A stretch of 64,000 nt of DNA, from contig JAGNXB010000001.1 of the NCBI GenBank assembly GCA_017985675.1, positions 428,743 through 492,742 of the forward strand, in the 5' to 3' direction. The stretch is from Saprospiraceae bacterium. GTDB lineage: Bacteria > Bacteroidota > Bacteroidia > Chitinophagales > Saprospiraceae. Both the position numbers and the translations under genes were made by a program. Positions 45,809 to 55,768 of the stretch are shown in pieces. The stretch's first letter is position 1. Each line of letters begins with the position of its first letter. Under the pieces are notes generated by a model. It searched no databases. It worked only from the letters and a program-made list of their open reading frames with translations, and had not been told where the DNA came from.

Positions 45809-47683
45809 TTATTTAAGCCCCTTTTTTCCTTGTGGTGTCCTGTCCTGCTGCTTTTTCTGTTGTTCTTTCAAAGCCGTTTCTAACCTTTCCTGGAAAGAAC
45901 TTTTTTTCTTGGGCTTCAATTTGTTTATCTCCAGTTGAGCCTTTATTTTTTCATGGTTTATGATATAGTTCTTAGTAACCAGTGTTTGACCAATATTCAG
46001 AATATTACTGATACACATATAGGCTGTAAGACCAGAAGCATAGTTATTAAACCAGAAGAGGAACATCACTGGCATGAAATATTGCACATATTTCATAGCC
46101 GGATTGATAGACATGTCCATATCCTTGGTACTGTAATAAGTATAAATGATGGTTGTTATCACCCATATCAAAGTGAAAAGGCTTATATGGTCACCATAAA
46201 AGGGTATGTTGTACGAAAGTTGCACAAATGCGTCATAGGAAGACAAATCATCTGCCCAAAGGAAGCCTTCTTGTCTGAATTCGATAGAAGCAGGAAAAAA
46301 TCGATATAATGCTATCCATATAGGCATCTGAAGCACCATTGGGAGACATCCGCCTAATGGATTAACCCCAAACTCTCGATAAATCTTCATTGTTTCAATC
46401 TGCATCTGCTGCGCATCATCTTTAAATTTTTCTTTAAGATGTGCCATTTTGGGCTTTAGCGCTGCCATTTTAGCTTGTGACTTTAGCATTTTGTAAGTCA
46501 AAGGATAAAGTACCATCTTTACCAAAAGGGTAAGCAAAAGGATAACAATACCTTTATTCAGATCAAAACTGCTCAAAAACGTAAAGACAGGACGAATCAC
46601 ATGTCGGTTGACTGTCCCAAAAAAGCTCCAACCAAATGGAATGATATCTTCAACATTTTCTCCAAATGCTCGCAAACTGGCGTATTCATTTGGCCCAACA
46701 AACAATTTCATGGCATAAGGAGTGCCATTGGCAATAGGTGGAAATACCAATTTACTGTATGCCAACTTTAAATGTGGCGCTTCAACTTCAGGCATTTCTG
46801 TACGCATCTCCCCAGATAAAAAGGGCTGTTCAGCTATTAGCGTACTGTTGAAAAATTGATTAGAGTGTGATACCCATTTGATGGGCTTATCGAGAATTTC
46901 CTGATCAGACTCTCTACATGAACAATAGTCAGGCGAACTTTCTGCAGGTTTGTAATAGACCGTAGAAAAGATCTTTTCGTAGTCGTAATTTTTTTCAATC
47001 CGATCTAAATAGTTTTTCCACTCTAGCGTCAATGGAATTGCATTGAAATCAAATCCTTGCTGAGTGAGGACGTAGGAGAGCGTGTAATCCGAATCCTCCA
47101 GGGTATATTCTTGTTTGAATACTTTGCCACCTTCGCCTTTGAGAATAAACACCAACCGATTATCTGATTCGACGGTCTCAAAGAAAAAGTCTCCAGTGCG
47201 AAATTGCCTTCCCTGCAGTGATAGTAAATAGTCAAACCTGTTTTTTTCATCCTGCATCAGATGGAGAGGCACGAATTGATCTGTTTCTGCTCCAATTTCG
47301 TGGGTGACTTTCTTGAAATTCTTAAGTAAGACACTTTTTATCCGACCACCTTTATTGGTGAAAACCAGCTTGATTTTTTCATTTTCCAGTGTAAACTCTT
47401 TCTCTTCACCTAATGAAGCCATTGCAAATGGACCGTATTCGTCCTTACGCTGGGCCAACAAGGCGGAGTCACCTGTAAGGGAAACCAGGGTATCACCTGC
47501 TGAAATTTGACTTGGTGGGTTTGCAAGTGGTAATGGCGCTTTTAAAACTTGATCTGTACTATCCTTTTGGAGCTTCTGTTGTTGGAGTTCTTCCGGAGTA
47601 GGACTATTGAGCTTAGCCCAAACAAATATGATCACAAAGATCAACGTAAAGCCAATGATTGAATTCCAAGTGTTGCGATCCAT
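45809..47683 (-). CDS. yidC: Membrane protein insertase YidC
   Basis: Inserts membrane proteins alone or with SecYEG. 624 residues from the ATG at 47683 (MDRNTWNSIIGF): N-terminal transmembrane helix, a large periplasmic beta-sandwich domain, then the conserved 60-kDa inner-membrane protein domain with five helices (GIVILLLTLLVKMVLYPL; GVNPLGGCLPMVLQMPIWIALY; near the end ...NNYASGLTAYMCISN) and a basic tail (RLETALKEQQKKQQ). The frame opens at 47755, but the perfect -7 box at 47714-47721 lies inside that extension, so 47683 is the start. Confidence 0.96.
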   Translation of the reverse strand: MDRNTWNSIIGFTLIFVIIFVWAKLNSPTPEELQQQKLQKDSTDQVLKAPLPLANPPSQISAGDTLVSLTGDSALLAQRKDEYGPFAMASLGEEKEFTLENEKIKLVFTNKGGRIKSVLLKNFKKVTHEIGAETDQFVPLHLMQDEKNRFDYLLSLQGRQFRTGDFFFETVESDNRLVFILKGEGGKVFKQEYTLEDSDYTLSYVLTQQGFDFNAIPLTLEWKNYLDRIEKNYDYEKIFSTVYYKPAESSPDYCSCRESDQEILDKPIKWVSHSNQFFNSTLIAEQPFLSGEMRTEMPEVEAPHLKLAYSKLVFPPIANGTPYAMKLFVGPNEYASLRAFGENVEDIIPFGWSFFGTVNRHVIRPVFTFLSSFDLNKGIVILLLTLLVKMVLYPLTYKMLKSQAKMAALKPKMAHLKEKFKDDAQQMQIETMKIYREFGVNPLGGCLPMVLQMPIWIALYRFFPASIEFRQEGFLWADDLSSYDAFVQLSYNIPFYGDHISLFTLIWVITTIIYTYYSTKDMDMSINPAMKYVQYFMPVMFLFWFNNYASGLTAYMCISNILNIGQTLVTKNYIINHEKIKAQLEINKLKPKKKSSFQERLETALKEQQKKQQDRTPQGKKGLK

Positions 47684-47713
47684 GCGTTCTTTACCGTTTG
47701 TTAAAAACCGCCG

Positions 47714-47721
47714 CAAAGGTA
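47714..47721 (-). promoter_or_regulatory. Promoter -7 box of yidC
   Basis: On the minus strand reads TACCTTTG, a perfect -7 consensus, 30 bases before the ATG at 47683, giving a leader of roughly 23 bases. Confidence 0.75.
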
Positions 47722-47773
47722 GCATTTTGAACCCGTTCGATATGGGTGGGATCACGTAAGTGAACTAAATAGC

Positions 47774-47829
47774 AAAAGAAAAGACCGCCCGGTAACGAGC
47801 GGTCCCTTCAGGTAAACTACAAACGCACA
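47774..47829 (-). repeat. 56-bp direct repeat, copy 1, containing a terminator hairpin
   Basis: Identical over 56 bases to 48014-48069. It contains the hairpin stem 47783-47788 with 47799-47804 (GACCGC/GCGGTC), and on the minus strand the hairpin is followed by TTTTCTTTT. This is a backup terminator upstream of the yidC promoter. The 184 bp between the copies (47830-48013) are AT-rich with no open frame. Confidence 0.85.
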
Positions 47830-48013
47830 TCTTTACATATCTAGAACTATGCCAATATGATGGAATAGATAAATATTTTATTGATATAAATTTATTTATA
47901 ATTTACAAAGTGACTTATAGAGTATATGGTATAAAAAGTCATCATTGTGCTAGTTGAAGATGGGAAGCAAAATTGAAAGCTCTTTTCTTATTGATATTCA
48001 ATTATTTATGCAT

Positions 48014-48069
48014 AAAAGAAAAGACCGCCCGGTAACGAGCGGTCCCTTCAGGTAAACTACAAACGCACA
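48014..48069 (-). terminator. 56-bp direct repeat, copy 2, terminator of the giant-protein operon
   Basis: Second identical copy, beginning exactly 240 bp after copy 1. Hairpin stem 48023-48028 with 48039-48044, then a T-rich tract on the minus strand. It lies 92 bp after the stop of the giant exported protein gene. Beyond the identical core, scattered similarity continues (GCCAATATG in both), suggesting a larger, eroded duplication. The 92 bp between gene and hairpin hold nothing else recognisable. Confidence 0.8.
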
Positions 48070-48161
48070 ACAACTATATATCGAACATTGTGCCAATATG
48101 TGATTTCAGATGAAAAACATTAAAATATTATTAATAAATAATGTTTTAAACCCCAAAGCTC

Positions 48162-51100
48162 TTATTTCCCTGGAGATTGAATTCTCCGAAGCCAAAGTTC
48201 TGCCGTCTCAGGTCCGACAAACTGAATTTCATAAACTTTGTCACCTGGAAGTTTGATAACCAGTTCTTTTGCCTTCAATTTGGCCGCGGCATCCATAAAC
48301 TCAGGATTATTCGATGTAATGCTGGTAATCCCACCCCGGTAACCAAAGAAGTAGAAAAATTCTGAGCCGGATTTGAGATAAATATACAAACGATCATCTT
48401 CATTTGAAGGCATGCGAATCTCCAGATGACCAGAAACATACCTGTTCACCACTTCGCCATTTATACTGGTCATCGCAAGCTTATCTCCATCACTTACAAA
48501 TGATTGCAAATCCGGATTCCATACAAGGGATACTTTAGGCAGGAAAAAAGGGTATTTTTTGAACTCTTCAGGGAGAGCCAGGGCCCTATTTTTCATTATG
48601 TTGGTCACTTCAGCATACTTGGCATCGTCGGGTATAAATTCAGAGAGATACCTCTCATAAAATGGGTCAGACAAATAATCAATAAACGTACCATCAAATG
48701 CCCGATTCATATCATTGACCATCACCTTCATAAGTGCCTCAGGCAGTAATAATTCAAGTCCGGCCATTGCTTCAATAGTGACCTTGGGTGGGGGGACACC
48801 TTCACCGTAATAGAGGGAGTCTGGTACATTGAAAGGAGAATTTATAGTACCGGCTGCATCTATTTTGACCATATCAAGACCTGAACCAAATGATAATTTA
48901 CCCTCTCCATAGATTGATCCCGTTTTATTGCTAAAAACAACCAAGCTTCCTCGTCGACCAGTTCCAACTACTTTGGAGGAGTCGCCAAAATAATAACTGT
49001 CTGCTGGCAAGTCATAACGGAACATGCCTTCAGCTTCGATGAGGGGTCTGTCCTTCCGCAAAAAAGGCATCGTCATGACAGTGGGGTATAGAATTGAGGT
49101 ACTTTTATTAATAAAAAAACCTGTTTTAACTAACTCGCCGTCAAGATTTCGTGATCGATTATACCGAAGGACCAGATTTTTTTTGTCCGCCTTACTATCA
49201 ATGGAGAACCAACCTTTTTGATTGAGTCGATCTGCATCCAGAAAAGCAAACCCATCAAAACGCAATTCGGGTGAATCAGCCTCTAACACGATGGTACCCT
49301 GAAACCGGGTTTTGTGATCAACAAAAAACTGGTTATCTTCTGTTACTACGCCTTGCGCTCGCGTAACAGACCTTTTTTCAGAAAATTCACCTTTTCTGAC
49401 AGGATAACCGGTAATGCTGTCAAATGCAATTTCTTGTTGATGGATACCAACATTATATTCGTAAAAGCCTTTTGCTTCATAATGTCTACGACCAAATATG
49501 TCTACAGTAGCCCTGTTTATGACATGGTATTTATTCGAAGTATCGGCAATGATTTTAGCATTTTGAAGTGTTGTAATTACACCACCTGCCTTTACCTCGA
49601 TATTGCCATCTCCGGGATAAATCCATGCATCCGCCGAAAATATTTGAGGAACACCTCCTATGCGAAGCAAATTAGTCTTTAAATCATAAAACGCTGTTTT
49701 TCCTTGATATTGCAGGGAGTCTTGTACCGGATCGGTACATAAAAATTCGGCCATCTTGCCCGGATCCGATTTAAATGTGATGGATTCTTTTTCCATATCC
49801 CATTCAAATTCATTCATCGACGTCTGATAACGATTGTAAGGCATCACAGTACTCAGATTTTCTGAATTGGCTCGAAACTTACCTATCTGTTTATCAAAAT
49901 CTGCAATGCCATTTACATTTCTGGTATCAAATGCAAGGTCAGTTGATCCCAGTGCTCTGATTTTAAGGTCCAAGGTATCCGAGGTAACATCATGGGCTCC
50001 AAAGGCCAGCAATTGGGATTCCATAAATCCCTTGTCCCAATCAAATGTACCCCTACCTCTTAGCCCGTCAGGGGTTAAAATGAGCATTCCTGTAAGCGTA
50101 TGGGTCTTTTCCGGATAGAAGTCAAAGGCTTTGTCTTGGGTAGTCACATACATGGAATCTTGATAGGGTCTCCAGTTAATCAAAACGTTGCTTCCTTCAA
50201 CCTTAGGCATATAAATCGGTCCCTTTCTGTCTTCGGTAATGTCAAATTGCTGGGCAGAACCGGTCATTTGTTCGGGCCGAAATATTACGTCTTCAGAAAA
50301 GGCTTTGGCCCGAAGATATTGGATCAATCCTTTGCCTTCAAGCCCAATATTACTCAGGCTTATCTCGCCCGTGTATTTGCCTCGATCTACATAGGTGCCC
50401 AAGCCAGATGCAGGCGTCTTATGGACAAAACCTAACGAACTGTCTGGCATGAGATATACTGTTTCTTCAATTGTAGGGAAAATACTATCCGAAACTAACC
50501 GGCCTCTAAATTTCAGTGCGTCTCCTGTAAATTTATCCAGGCTATTAAAAGTAAACGGATCAATTTGAAAGTAAAACGAATCGCGCAAATAGACCCCATC
50601 CTGGATATCTGGACGATCATAATACACATAAGATTTAGTTGTACTTTGTATGGAGGGAAATAGAGGGATATCCTTTTTACCTGACTTATTCTCAGGCGCG
50701 TCAATTTGAAGTACCCCAGCAAAATTTTCAATCCGGGAATCAATTGCCAGGGAAATGGGCTTTTCCAAACTATCGACCAATCCTGTAGGAATGAAAAGAT
50801 CGAATGTCTTGATGGTATCCATCCGGATATTAAACTTCGGATACTTAAAAAACATGGCGTTGCCTTGTATAACCGAGGTACCAGCAAAAACCTTCCCTGA
50901 AAAATCAATATCCCTGTTTTTTCCTACAGTGATTCGTTGATTTTCTGGCAAAACCGCTACTTGTTGGGGTTGTGAAAACTCTACAAAGGGGACACCATTT
51001 AAAGTTATCGTTGAATCCTTCAGCGATAGCACGCCATTGTCCTGACGAGTCGTGGACATGACATTCAAAAAGTCATGATCTCGCTTGTTTTGAGAGGAGA

Positions 51101-52676
51101 GAACGTAATGGTCAAGTTTGGGCTTGATCTCAACCAAATTTTTTTCAAAGTCATAGAATATAAAACCTCGCTGCACCAGATCGAACAACAATGTTTGTAT
51201 GTTTTCTACTGAAAAATCCGGATTGATCAAATAGGCAAGCGTGCTTGCTGAAAACGTACGTTGCCCCGTTTCATCCACATGTTTTTTAAACAGGCTCAAC
51301 GGATTCACATCAGAAATGTTCTGAATCTTCCGATAGTCATTATCATTAAAAAAATCCTCAGATATCACCTGCATTTCATCCTTGCCCTTCGTTCCTGCAA
51401 TACTTCTTTCTCCAAGCTTTATCGTGTCTCTGTCTAAATACCATGTTACACCATCCACATCGAAATCGAACTTGTGCATAGATGAATAGTAAGGTGCTTT
51501 ATCACTGGCGCGGTTAGATCGATTCAAACGCATGATCCGTTTGTCAATTTCAAACCTAAAATCAACGGACTGATGGAACAAGCTGTCATCACCAAAATAA
51601 ATGGTTGTTTCTACTCGGGAGCCGGTAACCTGTTCTTCCCTTTTGATTGTAAAAAGGTCAGAAGTAGCCTTGAACTGAAGTCTTCCGTCAGGCCGGGTCA
51701 GCGTTATTAAGGCCTGGTTCTCTTCACCAGCAAAACCATAGATGGATGTCCCTTCCAATCTAAAACCACCTTTGTACTTTACTCCTCCTCCTATGTTTGC
51801 GATCTCAATAATTTTCTCATATGATTCAAACTTTGGGTATGATCCTTCTACGGCCTGATTTCTCACAACCAATTTATCGGTCAATTGACCTTGAATTTGA
51901 CGGTCGCCAAAAAGTAGAGGATATGTAAGTTCAACATTATCTGCAGTATAAATACTTTGTGTAAAATCTATTGAATAGGCTTTAAGGTTTGCCTTAATTT
52001 CAGTGTTATCAAAGCGACTCCAATTTATTAGGCCACCCTGGCCTTGCCAGGTTGATAAAGCTGGATAATAGCGCCCCGTGGTGTTTTGAATGACAATAGA
52101 ATCCAACTTTCGCTGAGCCATAAGTTCTACCGGGTCGAAAATCAAGACCAGACCTTGGGTGTCTCTTCCAAATCGTCCTTTCCGCGGATCTGCATACCAT
52201 GAAACACCTGACGAAGAATATCGAAGTGCACTTTTTGTAAAAAAACCTTCCGAAAATTCGAGAAAATCCTTCACAGGTTTCAACTTTCGCTTTTCAATAC
52301 TCTTCAGCTCCTCCGTATACACATTCAACCATTCCGCAAATCGATCCGCTGATATTCCACCTTTTATAATGCCATCCATCACTGAAAGCCAGGACTCAAA
52401 GTAGGGACTGGCCGTCATCCCTGTTTCACGCATCAAAACAGCTTGTTCATGAAGCAGAAGAAGTTGGTCCGGGGTGATCACGCCCTGCTTGACCCTTTTT
52501 TCAAAATCTTTGAACAGATCATCCAATTCTTTTTTTCCTGATGCCTTGAGAAAGGTTTCCAATTCTTTTACAAATGAGCTCGGGTCACTTGTGAATGCGG
52601 GTTGCTGAGCGTGCAGATTGTTGTCGATCCCGATGATAAAGACTAAAAGAAGTAAAAAAGCATATCTTAACTTCAT
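48162..52676 (-). CDS. Giant exported beta-rich protein of unknown function
   Basis: 1,504-residue protein, not assigned to any family I recognise. The ATG at 52676 (MKLRYAFLLLLVFIIG) gives a clear signal peptide ending near LHAQ; the longer frame from 52712 would place 12 residues ahead of it. After a helical N-terminal region (about 30-150) the protein is mainly beta-strands with few cysteines. A short aromatic pattern recurs: GVSWYADP (near nt 52190), GVTWYLDRD (near 51440) and EFEWDMEKESITF (near 49795). No SprB, PKD, TonB, OmpA or sorting-signal tail is seen; the C-terminus is LWLRRIQSPGK. The start overlaps the prmA stop by one base (TAATG), so translation is coupled. Confidence 0.82.
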   Translation of the reverse strand: MKLRYAFLLLLVFIIGIDNNLHAQQPAFTSDPSSFVKELETFLKASGKKELDDLFKDFEKRVKQGVITPDQLLLLHEQAVLMRETGMTASPYFESWLSVMDGIIKGGISADRFAEWLNVYTEELKSIEKRKLKPVKDFLEFSEGFFTKSALRYSSSGVSWYADPRKGRFGRDTQGLVLIFDPVELMAQRKLDSIVIQNTTGRYYPALSTWQGQGGLINWSRFDNTEIKANLKAYSIDFTQSIYTADNVELTYPLLFGDRQIQGQLTDKLVVRNQAVEGSYPKFESYEKIIEIANIGGGVKYKGGFRLEGTSIYGFAGEENQALITLTRPDGRLQFKATSDLFTIKREEQVTGSRVETTIYFGDDSLFHQSVDFRFEIDKRIMRLNRSNRASDKAPYYSSMHKFDFDVDGVTWYLDRDTIKLGERSIAGTKGKDEMQVISEDFFNDNDYRKIQNISDVNPLSLFKKHVDETGQRTFSASTLAYLINPDFSVENIQTLLFDLVQRGFIFYDFEKNLVEIKPKLDHYVLSSQNKRDHDFLNVMSTTRQDNGVLSLKDSTITLNGVPFVEFSQPQQVAVLPENQRITVGKNRDIDFSGKVFAGTSVIQGNAMFFKYPKFNIRMDTIKTFDLFIPTGLVDSLEKPISLAIDSRIENFAGVLQIDAPENKSGKKDIPLFPSIQSTTKSYVYYDRPDIQDGVYLRDSFYFQIDPFTFNSLDKFTGDALKFRGRLVSDSIFPTIEETVYLMPDSSLGFVHKTPASGLGTYVDRGKYTGEISLSNIGLEGKGLIQYLRAKAFSEDVIFRPEQMTGSAQQFDITEDRKGPIYMPKVEGSNVLINWRPYQDSMYVTTQDKAFDFYPEKTHTLTGMLILTPDGLRGRGTFDWDKGFMESQLLAFGAHDVTSDTLDLKIRALGSTDLAFDTRNVNGIADFDKQIGKFRANSENLSTVMPYNRYQTSMNEFEWDMEKESITFKSDPGKMAEFLCTDPVQDSLQYQGKTAFYDLKTNLLRIGGVPQIFSADAWIYPGDGNIEVKAGGVITTLQNAKIIADTSNKYHVINRATVDIFGRRHYEAKGFYEYNVGIHQQEIAFDSITGYPVRKGEFSEKRSVTRAQGVVTEDNQFFVDHKTRFQGTIVLEADSPELRFDGFAFLDADRLNQKGWFSIDSKADKKNLVLRYNRSRNLDGELVKTGFFINKSTSILYPTVMTMPFLRKDRPLIEAEGMFRYDLPADSYYFGDSSKVVGTGRRGSLVVFSNKTGSIYGEGKLSFGSGLDMVKIDAAGTINSPFNVPDSLYYGEGVPPPKVTIEAMAGLELLLPEALMKVMVNDMNRAFDGTFIDYLSDPFYERYLSEFIPDDAKYAEVTNIMKNRALALPEEFKKYPFFLPKVSLVWNPDLQSFVSDGDKLAMTSINGEVVNRYVSGHLEIRMPSNEDDRLYIYLKSGSEFFYFFGYRGGITSITSNNPEFMDAAAKLKAKELVIKLPGDKVYEIQFVGPETAELWLRRIQSPGK

Positions 52677-53509
52677 TATTTGCTGGTTTTTGTCCACCAT
52701 AAAGAAACCCAATCAGCCAATTGGGTCTTATTCGTTAGTTCCCACCCCAATGTCGTTCCACTCTTGGTCAGATCAGCAATATCCCGATCTAAAAAACCAC
52801 TTAAACCAATTTTGGCACTTTCCCCAAGATGCGTATCCAACGTTGGAAGATCGTGTATTAATACATTGCGGTTAATGTTCGCTAGTAAAATATCATAGTC
52901 TTTTCTGGGAATCAACGTTACATCGCCTTCGATAACATGGACAGTCCCCTCTACATGATTCCGTTCCACATTCAGTCGTGAGCTTTCACATGCAGGCCCT
53001 TCAATTTCGATTGCGTCAGCTGTATGCGCTCCCATTCGCGCGGCTAAAATTGCTAATACAGCAGTGCCTGAACCAAAATCCAGCACCTTTTTTCCTACGA
53101 AATCCATCGTGGACATACCTTCAATCATCAGCTGTGTGGTGGCATGATGACCGGTCCCAAAGGCCATTTCTGGTTGGATTACAATTTCATATTGTACATT
53201 TTGAATCTCAGGATGGAAGAGTGCCCGAATGCCACAAAATGGAGGTATTATTACCGGTTCAAAATTGGTCTCCCATTGTTTATTCCAATTGACATCAGGC
53301 ATTTGATGGTCACTGAAGTCCTTCCAATATTCGCCATTTTGAACTAAAAGTGCTTCACGAAGGGCAATTGTCCAATCCTTTTCTTCTATATAACCTGCTA
53401 GTCCACCATCTTCCTCGGCATAAGCAGAAAAGGGATATTCGGAAAGCATGGCTAAAGCAATATCATGACCTCCCTCCGGTATCGTAAACAGTACACGTAT
53501 CCAAGCCAT
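52676..53509 (-). CDS. prmA: Ribosomal protein L11 methyltransferase PrmA
   Basis: SAM-dependent methyltransferase that trimethylates amino groups of ribosomal protein L11. 277 residues with the SAM-binding LDFGSGTAVLAILAARMGA, the upstream MAFGTGHHATTQLMIE, and the substrate loop DILLANINRNVL (the N-I-N version of NPPY). It follows folD by one base and shares its stop with the start of the giant exported protein gene, so folD, prmA and that gene form one operon. Confidence 0.94.
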   Translation of the reverse strand: MAWIRVLFTIPEGGHDIALAMLSEYPFSAYAEEDGGLAGYIEEKDWTIALREALLVQNGEYWKDFSDHQMPDVNWNKQWETNFEPVIIPPFCGIRALFHPEIQNVQYEIVIQPEMAFGTGHHATTQLMIEGMSTMDFVGKKVLDFGSGTAVLAILAARMGAHTADAIEIEGPACESSRLNVERNHVEGTVHVIEGDVTLIPRKDYDILLANINRNVLIHDLPTLDTHLGESAKIGLSGFLDRDIADLTKSGTTLGWELTNKTQLADWVSLWWTKTSK

Positions 53510-53510
53510 A

Positions 53511-54392
53511 TTAGTACTTGATTTCCCCGTTTCTTGCCTTGAGTGTGTTGAGCATTAACGCGGTTACAGTCATAGGTCCGACGCCGCCTGGTACTGGTGT
53601 AATTGCACTACATTTTGGAGCTATATTATCATAATCGACATCCCCTACCAATCTAAAACCAGATTTACGCTCCAGGGCCTCTATTCTGTTGATACCCACA
53701 TCGATGATAACGGCTCCTTCTTTGACCATGTCAGCAGTAACAAACATCGGCATGCCTATAGCGGCCACTAGAATATCCGCCCTGATCGTTTCAGCCTGTA
53801 AATCCTTTGTACGACTGTGTGCCAATGTAACTGTTGCATCACCGACCTTGCCCTTTCTGGATAATAGTATACTTAAGGGTGTGCCAACAATGTTGCTTCT
53901 TCCCACAATAACAACATGCTTACCACTAGTAGGAATACCATATCGTTCCAGCAAGAGCAACACACCATAAGGTGTGGCCGGCAAATAACAGGATAAACCC
54001 TGCGCCATCCTGCCAAAATTTAATGGATGAAATCCGTCCACATCTTTACGAGGATCAATGGCCAGGGTTATCCGTTCCTCATTTATGTGTTTAGGCAATG
54101 GCAATTGGACAATGAACCCATCGACTTCAGGATCATTGTTTAGGTCTTCAACAATTTCCAACAACGCTGCTTCACTGAGATCGGCGCCTTTTCGGATTAA
54201 GGTAGATCTGAATCCAACTTCCTCGCATGACTTTACTTTATTTCCTACGTAAGCCTGACTGGCAGGGTTATCCCCAACCAGAATTGCAACCAAATGGGGA
54301 GGACGTTCTCCTTTTTCCAGGATTTCCCGGACCTGTAGATTAATCTCTTGCTTAATCGTAACCGATAAGCTCTTTCCATCAAGAAGAACCAT
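53511..54392 (-). CDS. folD: Bifunctional methylenetetrahydrofolate dehydrogenase/cyclohydrolase
   Basis: Interconverts methylene- and formyl-tetrahydrofolate with NADP. Motifs: the catalytic region VGDNPASQAYVGNKVKSCEEVG, QLPLPKHINE, NADP-binding GRSNIVGTPLSILL, and the C-terminal TPVPGGVGPMTVTAL. The start ATG is at 54392 (MVLLDGKSLS, 293 residues); the longer frame from 54410 begins inside the -7 box at 54408-54415. It heads the operon folD-prmA-giant exported protein. Confidence 0.96.
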   Translation of the reverse strand: MVLLDGKSLSVTIKQEINLQVREILEKGERPPHLVAILVGDNPASQAYVGNKVKSCEEVGFRSTLIRKGADLSEAALLEIVEDLNNDPEVDGFIVQLPLPKHINEERITLAIDPRKDVDGFHPLNFGRMAQGLSCYLPATPYGVLLLLERYGIPTSGKHVVIVGRSNIVGTPLSILLSRKGKVGDATVTLAHSRTKDLQAETIRADILVAAIGMPMFVTADMVKEGAVIIDVGINRIEALERKSGFRLVGDVDYDNIAPKCSAITPVPGGVGPMTVTALMLNTLKARNGEIKY

Positions 54393-54407
54393 AGTGGTGT
54401 TTTTTCC

Positions 54408-54415
54408 CAAAGATA
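54408..54415 (-). promoter_or_regulatory. Promoter -7 box of folD operon
   Basis: On the minus strand reads TATCTTTG, a perfect -7 consensus, 15 bases before the ATG at 54392; it fixes that start. Confidence 0.72.
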
Positions 54416-54455
54416 AACGATCATAGGTATCTGTCTGACAAAAGTAATGTTAGAT

Positions 54456-55757
54456 TCAAGTGGTCACCCAAAAGCATATGATTAACAATATACTATACAA
54501 TACTATTAATGGTATGGGAACAATTTCTTTTGCTGGAACTCCCCATTTTTTTTCCAACAAGAATAGATGAGCCAATTTTTCAAAACTAAATGCAATAACA
54601 GTTGCCCATGCAATACCCTCAATACCCCAGATTTGTACAAAAATAAAGCTCAGGCATAAGTTGATCCCCAACTCCACTATTCCTACATATAAAATGCTCT
54701 TCGTAGCGCCTCGAGCTGTTAACAAAGGAGAGGTGAGTACAAACCTACTGACCAATATAAATAGATATATTTTAAATATGATGGCACTATTGGAAAAGTT
54801 GCTACTAAAAATGTTGCTAAATAGCCATTCCGAACCAAACATTAAGCATATAGCTACAGGAAAAGACCAATACAGCATCTTTTTTGTCAAACCTCGCAAA
54901 TAGTTAGCACCTAAATTGTTACGCCCCAATGCAGTCATCTCAAGTCCAGATGCAATGACCAATGCAAAAGGCAGTTCACGAGCGCCATATCGATATATGG
55001 CAAAAACGGACGGATCATTAAACCAATAGGTTATCAGGATACCATCAACGAGAATCACCGCTCCACCGATTAAACTATATACAACTAAAGGACCGCTAAG
55101 TCTAAGCCATTTCTTTAATACATCCGATGCCCAACGAATGCGAACAAAGGGTTGGCATTCATAGGCATACCAGATAAAACGACCTAATCCAAAAAGGATC
55201 AAACCGTAAAGTCCCGTCAATAGCTTACCACTGATCCAGATGGGCAGTAAAAAGCCAAACACCAATCCCGAAACAGAAAAAAAGATCCAAACAAGTAACT
55301 GCAAAGTTTTACCTCTAACCAATAAAACAACCTCCGTTAGCGCACTTAATTGAAAAAGAAAGATATAACTCGCAAAAATCATCCATAGATCAGCCCTAAA
55401 TCCCTCACCGGGGAATACTTGACTCAATAAGTAAAGAATCAAGATACTTAAAACACCTGTGCTCAATGTGATCCATAGCAGGAATGCATTGGCCTGTCTA
55501 GTAAAAACGCTACCTTCTCCTGCTGACAAATCATGATACACCTTCAAAAAACCACGAGACAAACTGTCAATCCAAAAGGATGTGAAACCATAACCCAATA
55601 AAAGCAACTGCTCATATTGGCCAATCGCTTGAATGGAAAGAGATGATTTGGCTAAAACAATAGCTACAAGAATCGTCATGACCTGGCGTATGATCAGTCC
55701 GAATTGGTATACCTGGCCTACTTGTAATGTTTTTAAATTTAGACCAGGTGCGCTCAT
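54456..55757 (-). CDS. Wzx-like polysaccharide flippase / MOP-superfamily transporter
   Basis: 433-residue inner-membrane protein with about twelve predicted transmembrane helices (for example ILIPLILVLYSI near the end, WISGKLLTGLYGLILFGLGRFI in the middle). The overall design matches the polysaccharide-biosynthesis branch of the MOP superfamily, which flips lipid-linked glycans; a MATE-type drug exporter is less likely. Its start is 11 bases after the saccharopine dehydrogenase-like gene. No polysaccharide gene is directly adjacent, although two glycosyltransferases are encoded 6 kb away. Confidence 0.8.
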   Translation of the reverse strand: MSAPGLNLKTLQVGQVYQFGLIIRQVMTILVAIVLAKSSLSIQAIGQYEQLLLLGYGFTSFWIDSLSRGFLKVYHDLSAGEGSVFTRQANAFLLWITLSTGVLSILILYLLSQVFPGEGFRADLWMIFASYIFLFQLSALTEVVLLVRGKTLQLLVWIFFSVSGLVFGFLLPIWISGKLLTGLYGLILFGLGRFIWYAYECQPFVRIRWASDVLKKWLRLSGPLVVYSLIGGAVILVDGILITYWFNDPSVFAIYRYGARELPFALVIASGLEMTALGRNNLGANYLRGLTKKMLYWSFPVAICLMFGSEWLFSNIFSSNFSNSAIIFKIYLFILVSRFVLTSPLLTARGATKSILYVGIVELGINLCLSFIFVQIWGIEGIAWATVIAFSFEKLAHLFLLEKKWGVPAKEIVPIPLIVLYSILLIICFWVTT

Positions 55758-55768
55758 AAGATAACATT

